Below the pieces are notes generated by a model. It searched no databases, was not told the DNA's origin, and saw only the letters and a list, made by a program, of their open reading frames with translations. This document shows positions 1 to 6,128 of a stretch of 8,328 nt of DNA, in pieces. Position numbers and translations under genes: made by a program. Numbering within the stretch: the first letter of the stretch is position 1; the number at the start of each line of letters is the position of its first letter. The DNA is from DASWRT01 sp036403035 (GTDB lineage Bacteria > Pseudomonadota > Alphaproteobacteria > ATCC43930 > CGMCC-115725): positions 1 to 8,328 of the forward strand of contig DASWRT010000353.1 in the NCBI GenBank assembly GCA_036403035.1, in the 5' to 3' direction.

Positions 1-1622
1 GCCTCCTCGTCGAGCGCCGAGGTCGCTTCGTCGAGGAACAGCCAGTCCGGGCGTTGCAGCAGGACGCGTGCCGCGGCGATCCGCTGCTGTTCGCCGAGCG
101 AGAGGCGGCTCGCCCAATGCGCCGTCTCGTCCAGCCGTTCCGCGAGCGGACTGAGCCCGACGGCGACCAGCGCCTCGCAAACCGCGGCGTCGTCGCCCGC
201 ACCGGCGCCGCCGTCGGGGTAGCGCACGACATCGCGGAGAGTGCCGACCGGCAGGTATGGACGCTGCGGCAGGAACATCGGCCGTGCGCCACACGGCAGC
301 CTAACCTCGCCGCCGCCGAACGGCCAAATCCCGGCGATGGCGCGGAACAGCGTGCTCTTGCCGAGCCCCGAGGCACCAGCGACGAGAACCCGCTCGCCCC
401 GCGCAACGGCGACCCGGCCGGCTTGCAGGAGCGGTGTGCCGTCCGGCAGGCGAAGCGTCAAGTCGCGTGCTTCCAAACCGGCGGCGGCGGGCACCGGCGC
501 TGCTTCGTCGGGTCCGCCGTGCGGCGCGGTGAGGCGGATCGCCGGCTCCGCCGCTTCCCGCCGCGCCCGCTCGATCGCGGCCTCGAAGCCGGCGAGCCGG
601 TCGACGACCGCCTTCCACGCCGCGATGTCGGGGTAGGAATAGACGAGGTAGGAGAGCGACTGCTGCACCTGCTTGAAGGCCGAGGCGCTCTGCATCATCT
701 CGCCGAGCGAGAGAGCGCCCAGGAAATAGCGGGGTGCTGCAATCAGGTAGGGAAAGACGATCGCGACCTCGTTGAAGCCGGAGCCGAACCAGGCAAGCCG
801 CTTCTGCATGCGGGTGAGCCGCATCCAGTTCGCGACGACTGCTGCAAAACGCCCGCGCAGGAGGCGCAGCTCATCCGCCTCGCCGCGGTAAAGCGCGATG
901 CCCTCCGCGTTCTCCCGCAGCCGCACCAGACCGAAGCGGAAATCGGCCTCGACCCGCTGCTGCGCGAAATTCAGCCCGGCAAGCGGCCGGCCGATCCGGT
1001 GCGTGAGCCAAGTTCCGCCGGCGGCGTAGACCAGCGCCGCCCAGACCATTATCCCCTGCACGTGCAACTTGGCGCCGTCGATGCCGAGCGGAATCGTGAC
1101 GGTGCCCGACAGGTTCCACAGGATCGTCAGGAACGAGGCAAGGGTGACGGTGCAGGAAAGCATGCCGAAGGCGATCGCCAGGGTCCGCTCGACGAATTGC
1201 CGGAGATCCTCGGCGATGCGCTGGTCGGGATTGTCGGTGCCGCTCTCGCCGCCCTCCAGCTCCAACCGGTAGTATGCGCGGCTGTCGAGCCAAGCCGCGA
1301 GGTGCCGGTCGGTCAGCCAGCGGCGCCAGCGGATCTGGAGGATCTGGCTGAGATAGACCTGATAGACGCCGACCGCGATGTAGACGCACCCCATGCCCAG
1401 GAACGTCGCGATCAGCCGGAGGAACGCTTCGTGGTCACGGTCCTGGAGCGCGTTGTAGAAGAGCCGGTCCCAATTGTTGAACCAGACGGTGATGCCGACG
1501 ACGGCGAAATTGAGCGCGACGAGCACCGCCAGCAGCCCGCACCCCGCCCAGCGGTCCTCCGACACGAAGTAAGGTCTGGCGAGCGACCAGAAAACGCGGC
1601 CGAAGCGTACAGCATCCCTCAT
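1..1622 (-). CDS. YddA/SbmA-type ABC transporter, fused membrane and ATPase domains (3' end off window)
   Basis: Seen: the reverse frame stays open from an ATG at 1622 to the left edge (540 codons plus 2 nt). An N-terminal membrane domain covers roughly residues 20-330, with hydrophobic segments near 28-47, 74-92, 148-170 and 188-205. It includes the family-typical NPDQRIAED (131-139) and EGIALYRGE (240-248, EAA-like loop). The C-terminal ATPase has Walker A GASGLGKST (416-424), Q-loop Q453, signature LSLGEQQR (507-514) and Walker B LFLDEATS (528-535). The H-loop would lie past the edge, about 40-60 residues away judging by usual family length. Known: this architecture (ABC_membrane_2 plus ABC_tran, COG4178, related to ABCD/SbmA/BacA) forms homodimeric inner-membrane transporters; substrates are varied and mostly unknown. 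Start: the ATG at 1622 fits the family start, but only a weak purine-rich site precedes it. It follows the antiporter gene on the same strand after 134 nt, so co-transcription is possible. Confidence 0.93.
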   Translation of the reverse strand, partial: MRDAVRFGRVFWSLARPYFVSEDRWAGCGLLAVLVALNFAVVGITVWFNNWDRLFYNALQDRDHEAFLRLIATFLGMGCVYIAVGVYQVYLSQILQIRWRRWLTDRHLAAWLDSRAYYRLELEGGESGTDNPDQRIAEDLRQFVERTLAIAFGMLSCTVTLASFLTILWNLSGTVTIPLGIDGAKLHVQGIMVWAALVYAAGGTWLTHRIGRPLAGLNFAQQRVEADFRFGLVRLRENAEGIALYRGEADELRLLRGRFAAVVANWMRLTRMQKRLAWFGSGFNEVAIVFPYLIAAPRYFLGALSLGEMMQSASAFKQVQQSLSYLVYSYPDIAAWKAVVDRLAGFEAAIERARREAAEPAIRLTAPHGGPDEAAPVPAAAGLEARDLTLRLPDGTPLLQAGRVAVARGERVLVAGASGLGKSTLFRAIAGIWPFGGGEVRLPCGARPMFLPQRPYLPVGTLRDVVRYPDGGAGAGDDAAVCEALVAVGLSPLAERLDETAHWASRLSLGEQQRIAAARVLLQRPDWLFLDEATSALDEE

Positions 1623-1700
1623 CCGATCGCTCGCCCCGTCCTCATGTTTCGCGCCGCGGTGCGGCGAGCGGGCCGGTCGACGCCCGCGCGCCCGGCTCGC

Positions 1701-1716
1701 CTGCCGCTACCGGCAG
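1701..1716 (-). repeat. 6-bp perfect inverted repeat between antiporter and ABC genes
   Basis: The arms CTGCCG and CGGCAG are separated by a 4-nt loop, about 40 nt after the antiporter stop codon on the minus strand. No T-run follows, so this is not a canonical intrinsic terminator. It could be a Rho-assisted end, a processing site or a pause hairpin. In DNA this G+C-rich, a 6-bp stem may also arise by chance. Confidence 0.35.
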
Positions 1717-1756
1717 AGGATCAACACCGGCGGGGAACGAGCGTGTCCGAAGCGGG

Positions 1757-3061
1757 TCATTCCGCCGCCGCCGCCTTGCCGCGGGACATGGCCGCCGCTT
1801 CGCCCGGCGGCGACGGCAGCCCGAGCCGGCGCACCAGCGGCTCAAGGGTCAGGCCCTGGACGACGATCGTGAACAGGACGATCGCATAGCACGCGGCCAG
1901 CAGCGGGTCGCGATAGGGGCTCGCCGGCAGCGTCAGCACCAGCGCGATCGAGATGCCGCCGCGTAACCCGCCCCAGATCAGCACCGCGGCGCCGGCCGCC
2001 TTGATCGTCGATCGGAGGTGCAGCGGCACCGCGAGCACGACGACGCTGGCGCCGCGGACGAGGACGCTGAGCACCACGGCGCAGGCCGCCGCCGCGAGCG
2101 TGCGGCCGTCGACGCGGACGAGCAGCACCTCCAGCCCGATCAGCAGGAAGAGGAGCGCATTGAGGATCTCGTCGATCAGCGACCAGAACGTCTCCAGGTG
2201 ACGCCGCGTCCGCTCGCTCATCGCATAGAGCGTCGCCTTGTTGCCGGTGATCAGGCCGGCGACGACCACTGCGATCGGCCCCGAAAGGTGCAGCCTCTGC
2301 GCCAGGCTGTACGTCCCGGTGACGAGCGCCAGCGAGATGATGATCTCCAGATTGTGCTCGTCGATCTCGCGCAGGATCACGAAGGCGAGCCAGCCGGTCG
2401 CGATGCCGAACGCCGCGCCGCCGGCGGCTTCGAGCAGGAACTCCCCGGCGACTTGCGATATCGACACCGAACCGCCGTCCGGGCCGGTTGCGATGCCGAG
2501 CAGGATCGTGAAGACGACGATGCCGACCCCGTCGTTGAACATGCTCTCGCCGGCGATCGTCGCCTGGAGCCCGGTCGGCAGTCCGAGGCGCCTGATGATC
2601 CCGAGCACCGCGACGGGGTCCGTGGGAGCGACGACCGCGCCGAGCACAAGGCACCAGATCAGCGGCGCCGGCACGCCGGTCCAGGCGAAAACGAACCGCA
2701 TCGCGATGCCGAGCAACGCCGTGGCGAGCACGACCCCGAGGGTGGCGAGGACGAGGATCGTCCATTTGCGCCGCCACAGGTCCGCCATGCTGACGTGGAG
2801 CGCGCCGGCGAACAGCAGGAAGCTGAGAACGCCGTTGAGGAACGCGGCGGGCAGATCCGCCGACGCGAAGAGAGCGCCGACCTGCTGCCGTATCCCGAGG
2901 CCGGGCGTCAGCGCGTCGATGCCGATCGTCGCCAGCGAGACGGCGAGCGCGATCACCAGCAACCCGATATGGCTCGGCAGGCGGAGCAGGCGGTAGTTGA
3001 CGAAGCCGAACAGGCCGGTCAGCGCCAGAAGCAGGGAGACGAGATCGAAAGCGGAAAGCAT
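1757..3061 (-). CDS. CPA1-family Na+/H+ antiporter (NhaP-like)
   Basis: A 434-residue, strongly hydrophobic protein with about 11-12 membrane segments and only a short polar C-terminal tail (from about 411). Seen: GAVVAPTDPVAVLG (141-154) matches the TDP motif of the CPA1 unwound helix; GESMFNDGVGIVVF (171-184) carries the Asn176-Asp177 pair expected for ion binding; WGGLRGGISIAL (363-374) holds the conserved Arg367 of a late helix. Known: such proteins exchange cytoplasmic Na+ (or K+) for external H+ at the inner membrane, in pH and salt homeostasis. Length is normal for a form lacking a long C-terminal regulatory domain. Start: an in-frame TGA lies 15-18 nt upstream, which fixes the ATG at 3061 as the first possible start. 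There is no good Shine-Dalgarno at the usual distance; the only AGG directly abuts the ATG. Translation may therefore be weak or near-leaderless. The exact cation is not predictable. Confidence 0.93.
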   Translation of the reverse strand: MLSAFDLVSLLLALTGLFGFVNYRLLRLPSHIGLLVIALAVSLATIGIDALTPGLGIRQQVGALFASADLPAAFLNGVLSFLLFAGALHVSMADLWRRKWTILVLATLGVVLATALLGIAMRFVFAWTGVPAPLIWCLVLGAVVAPTDPVAVLGIIRRLGLPTGLQATIAGESMFNDGVGIVVFTILLGIATGPDGGSVSISQVAGEFLLEAAGGAAFGIATGWLAFVILREIDEHNLEIIISLALVTGTYSLAQRLHLSGPIAVVVAGLITGNKATLYAMSERTRRHLETFWSLIDEILNALLFLLIGLEVLLVRVDGRTLAAAACAVVLSVLVRGASVVVLAVPLHLRSTIKAAGAAVLIWGGLRGGISIALVLTLPASPYRDPLLAACYAIVLFTIVVQGLTLEPLVRRLGLPSPPGEAAAMSRGKAAAAE

Positions 3062-3269
3062 CCTGACGGCGGTGGCTCAGGTGACGGGTCATTCCTGCAA
3101 ACGCGTCCGGCCGAGCGCGCTCTCACCGTCGGCAATCGCGAAAGATCGAGCCCTTTGCGGACGATGCGGACGTGGCATGCGACGCAAATCGGCGAACCCC
3201 ACGTCGCAGCCGCTCGCACGCAAATGCGGAGAAATGGCGAAAGAATCATAAATAATTTTCGTCTCCTCC

Positions 3270-3300
3270 TATAATGATGTTCCCTGCCGTCCCACATCAT
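3270..3300 (+). promoter_or_regulatory. Candidate promoter -10 with overlapping operator-like inverted repeat
   Basis: TATAAT sits at 3270-3275, a perfect sigma-70 -10 hexamer in an A+T-rich island. Arms ATGATGT (3274-3280) and ACATCAT (3294-3300) are exact inverted repeats with a 13-nt spacer, placed over the expected transcription start. This is a typical repressor geometry. Against it: at 16-18 nt upstream there is no TTGACA-like hexamer, and the nearest good plus-strand gene starts about 375 nt downstream. The inverted repeat could equally act on the antiporter promoter on the minus strand. Confidence 0.35.
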
Positions 3301-3636
3301 AACTAGAAACTGAAAGGGCCTTTGGAGAAGACGGGCAATATTGCAACCTTCCCGACAGCCCGGCGGAATGCCGGAACAAGGCCGAAGAGTGCTCGGAATG
3401 CGTTGACGGCAGCCTCGGGCACGAACCGCCTATTTTCGGGCCGTGCGCCCTGAGCCGATTGCAAACGCACTCGGGACTGTAGCGCGCGGCTGCCGCTGCA
3501 TGGCCCTTATGCCGAAGCGAAGAGGACGGCGGAGCTGATTGCCGCTCCGAAGAGGGATTCGGCCAAGGATCCGGGGGCGGCAGGATGGGCGCCCGTCCAT
3601 GTCGCCCGGCCTTTCCGAGAAGCGACCTGACGACAG

Positions 3637-3645
3637 AGGGAGGAG
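3637..3645 (+). promoter_or_regulatory. Strong Shine-Dalgarno for the 36-aa ORF
   Basis: AGGGAGGAG lies 6 nt before the ATG at 3652. It is the best ribosome-binding site in the window and the main reason to accept this very short ORF as a gene. Confidence 0.75.
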
Positions 3646-3651
3646 TGTTCC

Positions 3652-3762
3652 ATGAAACGCGCGATGACTTTCTCCGACTGGTTGATGTCCAACAGCACCG
3701 AACTGAAATACGTGCTGCTCGTGTTGCTCGGCGTCTCGTTCGTCGGATTATTCATGCATTGA
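3652..3762 (+). CDS. 36-aa single-pass small membrane protein, unrecognised
   Basis: I do not recognise a family. Seen: ATG at 3652 with a near-perfect ribosome-binding site, 37 codons including TGA. A short N-terminal segment with two early basic residues (K2, R3) and one Trp (W10) leads to a polar stretch around N14-E17. A hydrophobic run, about residues 20-35, then continues almost to the C-terminus (ending LFMH). This predicts one inner-membrane helix with a cytoplasmic or interfacial N-terminal part. An alternative in-frame ATG at residue 5 has no separate ribosome-binding site. Known: proteins of this size and layout often bind and modulate a larger membrane complex; whether this one does is inference. 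It lies alone between the long intergenic region and a 79-aa gene 76 nt downstream on the same strand, and may share a transcript with it. Gene finders would probably miss it. Confidence 0.68.
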   Translation: MKRAMTFSDWLMSNSTELKYVLLVLLGVSFVGLFMH

Positions 3763-3827
3763 CGGACGCGGGGTTTGGCGGGTGGAAGTGCCGGGCGGGA
3801 AATCAATGGCCCGTCTCCGCTTTCCTT

Positions 3828-3833
3828 GAGGGA
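3828..3833 (+). promoter_or_regulatory. Shine-Dalgarno that selects the GTG start at 3839
   Basis: GAGGGA is followed by a 5-nt spacer and then GTG. An ATG within the spacer region (3834) is in another frame, so the GTG is the start supported for the 79-aa reading frame. Confidence 0.6.
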
Positions 3834-3838
3834 ATGCC

Positions 3839-4078
3839 GTGGCCGCAGAGACGCTGTTCGTCTGTCAACCTTTCATCCGCGACAAGCGCGGCAGATTGCG
3901 GCGGGATGCAGCTCGGCTGCACAAGACCGAAACGGCGGCCCGCACCCAAGCGATGCGGGCCGTCGAAGGCGGTTCGGCGGCCGGTGCGGTCGTTCTGCGC
4001 CAGACCGCCGACATCGAGGCCGGTGACTATGACGAACCCGAAATGCTTGCAACCTTCGGCGAAATACCGGAGGACTGA
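3839..4078 (+). CDS. 79-aa conserved-looking hypothetical protein
   Basis: Function unknown. Seen: a GTG start preceded by GAGGGA, 79 residues, ending TGA at 4076-4078. The N-terminus FVCQPFIRDKRGRL (7-20) reads like a beta strand and turn (hydrophobic, then basic). The middle (about 21-45) is helical and rich in Ala/Arg. A second hydrophobic strand AGAVVLRQT (48-56) follows, and then an acidic tail with GDYDEPEMLATFGEIPED (62-79). The pattern resembles small single-domain alphaproteobacterial orphans with a strand-helix-strand core and a GDYDEP-like motif; this is an impression from memory, not a search result. There is no signal peptide or membrane segment, so it is predicted cytoplasmic. 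It is the second of three closely spaced plus-strand small genes. A perfect 11-bp stem starts 15 nt after its stop and may end or stabilise its message. Confidence 0.72.
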   Translation: MAAETLFVCQPFIRDKRGRLRRDAARLHKTETAARTQAMRAVEGGSAAGAVVLRQTADIEAGDYDEPEMLATFGEIPED

Positions 4079-4093
4079 ACCGGGTTCTCATAC

Positions 4094-4149
4094 CGTCGGC
4101 CGAGGTCGTTGCCCGATGCCGAGCAGGCGACGCTCAGGCTCGGCCGACG
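4094..4149 (+). repeat. Perfect 11-bp inverted repeat (stem-loop) between two small genes
   Basis: The arms CGTCGGCCGAG (4094-4104) and CTCGGCCGACG (4139-4149) are exactly complementary, with a 34-nt loop that can itself form smaller pairs. It begins 15 nt after the stop of the 79-aa gene and ends 67 nt before the ATG of the 45-aa gene. No U-tract follows, so a simple intrinsic terminator is unlikely. A Rho-linked end, an mRNA-stabilising hairpin, or a 5' leader element for the next gene are the alternatives. Confidence 0.55.
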
Positions 4150-4216
4150 AGGCAAGCTCGCCGCCGTTGATAGCAGATCCCGGTTTCCGGCATCGGTCGA
4201 CATGAAAGGACAGACC

Positions 4217-4354
4217 ATGGCCAAGGGCCAGAAGAGATCGAACAAGGAAGCGAAAAAGCCCAAGAAGGCGCTTCCGAAGCAAGCGAAGAGCGGCCAGACA
4301 TCGCCGTTCGTTCGGACTCCGGGGACGTCCGAAAAGGCACATTCCAAGAAATAG
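4217..4354 (+). CDS. 45-aa lysine-rich small protein (MAKGQ-type)
   Basis: Seen: 45 residues, 12 of them Lys, only two acidic residues, no membrane segment. The N-terminal half MAKGQKRSNKEAKKPKKALP is highly basic; the second half is polar with Ser/Thr/Pro (SGQTSPFVRTPGTSEK) and ends in a basic KK. Start: AAAGGA at 4205-4210 lies 6 nt before the ATG at 4217. An in-frame ATG at 4202 lacks such a site, so I chose the downstream one. I recall similar very short MAKGQ...RS...KKPKK proteins recurring in alphaproteobacterial genomes as uncharacterised hypotheticals, which would support conservation; this needs a search. The composition suggests nucleic-acid or ribosome contact, or intrinsic disorder, but that is inference only. 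It converges with the permease gene, whose stop is 84 nt away on the other strand. Confidence 0.75.
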   Translation: MAKGQKRSNKEAKKPKKALPKQAKSGQTSPFVRTPGTSEKAHSKK

Positions 4355-4438
4355 CGAGGGCAGCCGTTTGCCTGTGGCGGCCCGTGCCCGCGGCTGGCGG
4401 ATCCGGACGGCCCCACGCCGGCCTGCTGAGGTAAGCTC

Positions 4439-6052
4439 TTATTCCGCGGGCGCTGCCGTCTGAGCCTCGACGCCGGCCACCGGCTGCATCGCGGGCTCCT
4501 CCGCTTCCATCAGGCGGTTGCAGCCCCAGAGAAGGGCCGCAACGACCGCGTAGGCGAACGCCACCGCGGGCGTGACGCCCAAGCCGTTTCCGATGCCGAC
4601 CGCTTCGCCGTGCATGAAGCCGAAATAGGTGAGCACGGCGCCGGCCAGCGCGAAAGCCGACGCTTCCGTGAACTTGCGGTCGATGACGAAGACGCCGATC
4701 GCGCCGAGCACCAGCCCGGTGAGGATCGATCCGCCGCCCATCACCCCCAGACCGCGATAGAGCACGCCCATGCCGGCCAGCTTGTCCAGGCCGACGGCGG
4801 CGGCGTTCGTTCCGGCCGCGCCGAGCGCCCCGTCGATCAAGGTCTTCGCCCAGGCGGCGAGGTGCGGCGTCAGCGCGAGCACGATCGCAGGCGCGTGGCG
4901 GCTCGGCGTCGTCTGGAACGCCTGGGCGCCGATCAGCATGCCGATATAGAGGAGGATCGGCGAGATCGCGACGACCGGCACGACCGCCAGGAGCAGCGAG
5001 ACGATGCCGAACCAGGACAGGACGACGACCGTGAGCCCGGTCGCGGCCGAATAGCCGATACGCCCACCCATCGCCTTCCAGCCGGGATGGCCGATATAGA
5101 CCGCGTTGATGAAGGGATTGCCCATCAGGCAGCCGATCAGGCTGACGACGCCGTCCGCGGTGAGCACCCGTGTCGTCGGGTAATGGTCGCCCGCCGCCTC
5201 CGCGCTCTCGACGTTGTCCATCGCCTCGACGAGATCGTAGATCCCGAACGGGATCGCGGTGACCAGGATGACGCCGAGGAACTGGAAGCCGGAAAAGACG
5301 TGATCCACGGCCGGGACCGGAACCGAGAAGCCGAAATTCGCGAAGGCGGCGCCGAGCTTCGCGAGGCTCATGTCGCCGACCCCCAACCCGAGCGCCGCGG
5401 AGCCCCAGGCGATCGCCATGCCGATGGCGATCGCCACGAGCCCGGCCGGGATGCCGCCGGGGTAGCGGATGCCGCCGAACCAGCTCACGAGGATGACGGC
5501 GAAGCAGACGACGCCGATCGCCGGGGTCATGTAGATCTCCAGCGCCGGCCGCATCGAGATGAAGGCGAGCGAGACGCCGGCGAGGGTGCCGAGAAGAGCG
5601 GCGCGCGGCGTGATCCGGCGGATGACCGGCGCGACGAACCCGCCGATCATCAGGATGAAGCTCTGGAAGAAGACCCAGACCAGCCCGGCTTCCCAGCCCT
5701 TCACCGGATCGCCGGTGGCGCTGGCGATCGGCAGCATGATCACGAAGGTGACCACGAACATGTGCGGTACGCTGATCCCCGAAGGGAGCGCGCAGACATC
5801 GTCGCGTCCGGTCCTCGCGGCCAAGCGGTACGCGAGCCACGCGTAATAAAGCGTGCTGAGGCCCATCATCAGGCCCATCGCCGGCAGGATGCGGCCGAAG
5901 ATCAGCGCGTCCGGCATCTTGAGGACGAACCGAAGCAGGCCCGTCAGCACGAGCATGTTGACGAGGATGTTGGTGCCGAAGCCGAAGAACGCGTTCCAGT
6001 CGCCCGACGTCCATAAGGAGGGGCGGCCTAACTGCTGCTGCTGCGTCGTCAT
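4439..6052 (-). CDS. AzgA/NCS2-like permease (xanthine/uracil/purine permease superfamily)
   Basis: A 537-residue inner-membrane protein with about 12-14 hydrophobic segments and an Ala/Glu-rich cytoplasmic C-tail (516-537). Seen: ALPSGISVPH (88-97) sits where NCS2 proteins have a short unwound helix; GIYDLVEAMDN (270-280) followed by RVLTADGVVSLIGCLMGNP (295-313) and a GGRIGYSAATG segment (329-339) parallels the AzgA pattern of an acidic helix, an LxAD helix and a GGRTG loop. It is longer than the usual 430-470 residues and several canonical residues differ, so it belongs to a divergent subgroup; the substrate is not predictable, and a nucleobase, ureide or related N-rich compound is inferred. 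Start: ATG at 6052 with GAGGGAG 7 nt upstream (6060-6066). Four consecutive CAG codons give an N-terminal QQQQ. It follows the cysteine hydrolase gene on the same strand after 58 nt, so an operon is likely. Confidence 0.85.
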   Translation of the reverse strand: MTTQQQQLGRPSLWTSGDWNAFFGFGTNILVNMLVLTGLLRFVLKMPDALIFGRILPAMGLMMGLSTLYYAWLAYRLAARTGRDDVCALPSGISVPHMFVVTFVIMLPIASATGDPVKGWEAGLVWVFFQSFILMIGGFVAPVIRRITPRAALLGTLAGVSLAFISMRPALEIYMTPAIGVVCFAVILVSWFGGIRYPGGIPAGLVAIAIGMAIAWGSAALGLGVGDMSLAKLGAAFANFGFSVPVPAVDHVFSGFQFLGVILVTAIPFGIYDLVEAMDNVESAEAAGDHYPTTRVLTADGVVSLIGCLMGNPFINAVYIGHPGWKAMGGRIGYSAATGLTVVVLSWFGIVSLLLAVVPVVAISPILLYIGMLIGAQAFQTTPSRHAPAIVLALTPHLAAWAKTLIDGALGAAGTNAAAVGLDKLAGMGVLYRGLGVMGGGSILTGLVLGAIGVFVIDRKFTEASAFALAGAVLTYFGFMHGEAVGIGNGLGVTPAVAFAYAVVAALLWGCNRLMEAEEPAMQPVAGVEAQTAAPAE

Positions 6053-6091
6053 TCTCGGTCTCCCTCAGCGATGCGTTACAGCGACGGACGG

Positions 6092-6128
6092 ATTGCGGCC
6101 GGCCGGTTGGTCAATCGCCGGCCGCAAT
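6092..6128 (-). repeat. Perfect 12-bp stem-loop spanning the hydrolase stop codon
   Basis: The arms ATTGCGGCCGGC (6092-6103) and GCCGGCCGCAAT (6117-6128) are exactly complementary with a 13-nt loop. The TGA stop of the cysteine hydrolase gene (6111-6113) is inside the loop, and one arm lies in its last codons. The permease ribosome-binding site is about 26 nt further on. There is no T-run, so it is more likely a differential-stability or partial-termination element inside the operon than a full terminator. Confidence 0.7.

Larger units (their letters stand above)
3062..3651. other. 590-nt non-coding region between divergent genes
   Basis: No ORF on either strand here has both a plausible start context and protein-like composition. 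The stretch should contain the minus-strand promoter of the antiporter and a plus-strand promoter for the small genes that follow. Around 3240-3310 the base composition drops sharply in G+C compared with the rest of the window. Features inside: a TATAAT hexamer overlapped by a 7-bp inverted repeat (listed separately); AAAGG-G-CCTTT at 3313-3323; a 5-bp hairpin CCGGC/GCCGG at 3360-3374; and an imperfect bulged hairpin at 3414-3454. I recognise no known structured RNA. Confidence 0.6.

Noticed and set aside
54..1889. 611-codon plus-strand ORF
   Set aside because: Antisense shadow of the ABC transporter, which shows Walker A, Walker B and signature motifs in its own frame. The plus frame gives an Arg/Pro/Asp-rich, motif-free product.
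1842..3092. 416-codon minus-strand ORF and the 418-codon plus-strand ORF at 2018-3274
   Set aside because: Both overlap the antiporter in other frames, are Arg/Asp/Pro-rich low-complexity products, and reflect the high G+C content.
3019..3300. 93-codon minus-strand ORF upstream of and overlapping the antiporter
   Set aside because: Starts within the A+T island without a ribosome-binding site at a proper distance before its first ATG, overlaps the antiporter start in another frame, and its product shows no family features.
3371..3402. EcfG-type general stress promoter (GGAAC ... CGTT)
   Set aside because: Both elements are present but 23 nt apart, outside the 16-17 nt expected.
3507..3806. 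99-codon minus-strand ORF opposite the 36-aa gene
   Set aside because: No start signal or recognisable feature; the opposite strand has a much stronger ribosome-binding site.
3585..4205. 206-codon plus-strand ORF covering the small-gene region
   Set aside because: It overlaps the 36-aa and 79-aa genes in another frame, has no ribosome-binding site and an Arg-rich unstructured product.
4358..4389. Hairpin as a terminator between the convergent 45-aa and permease genes
   Set aside because: GGGCA/TGCCC and GCCG/CGGC can pair, but with a 3-nt bulge and no T-run on either side; too weak to call.
4134..6014. 626-codon minus-strand ORF and the 468-codon plus-strand ORF at 4610-6016
   Set aside because: Frame shadows of the permease. 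Composition is implausible and the permease frame has the membrane pattern and a good ribosome-binding site.
6033..6044. CAG repeat at the start of the permease gene as a phase-variation tract
   Set aside because: Only four units of a trinucleotide; length changes would not shift the frame.
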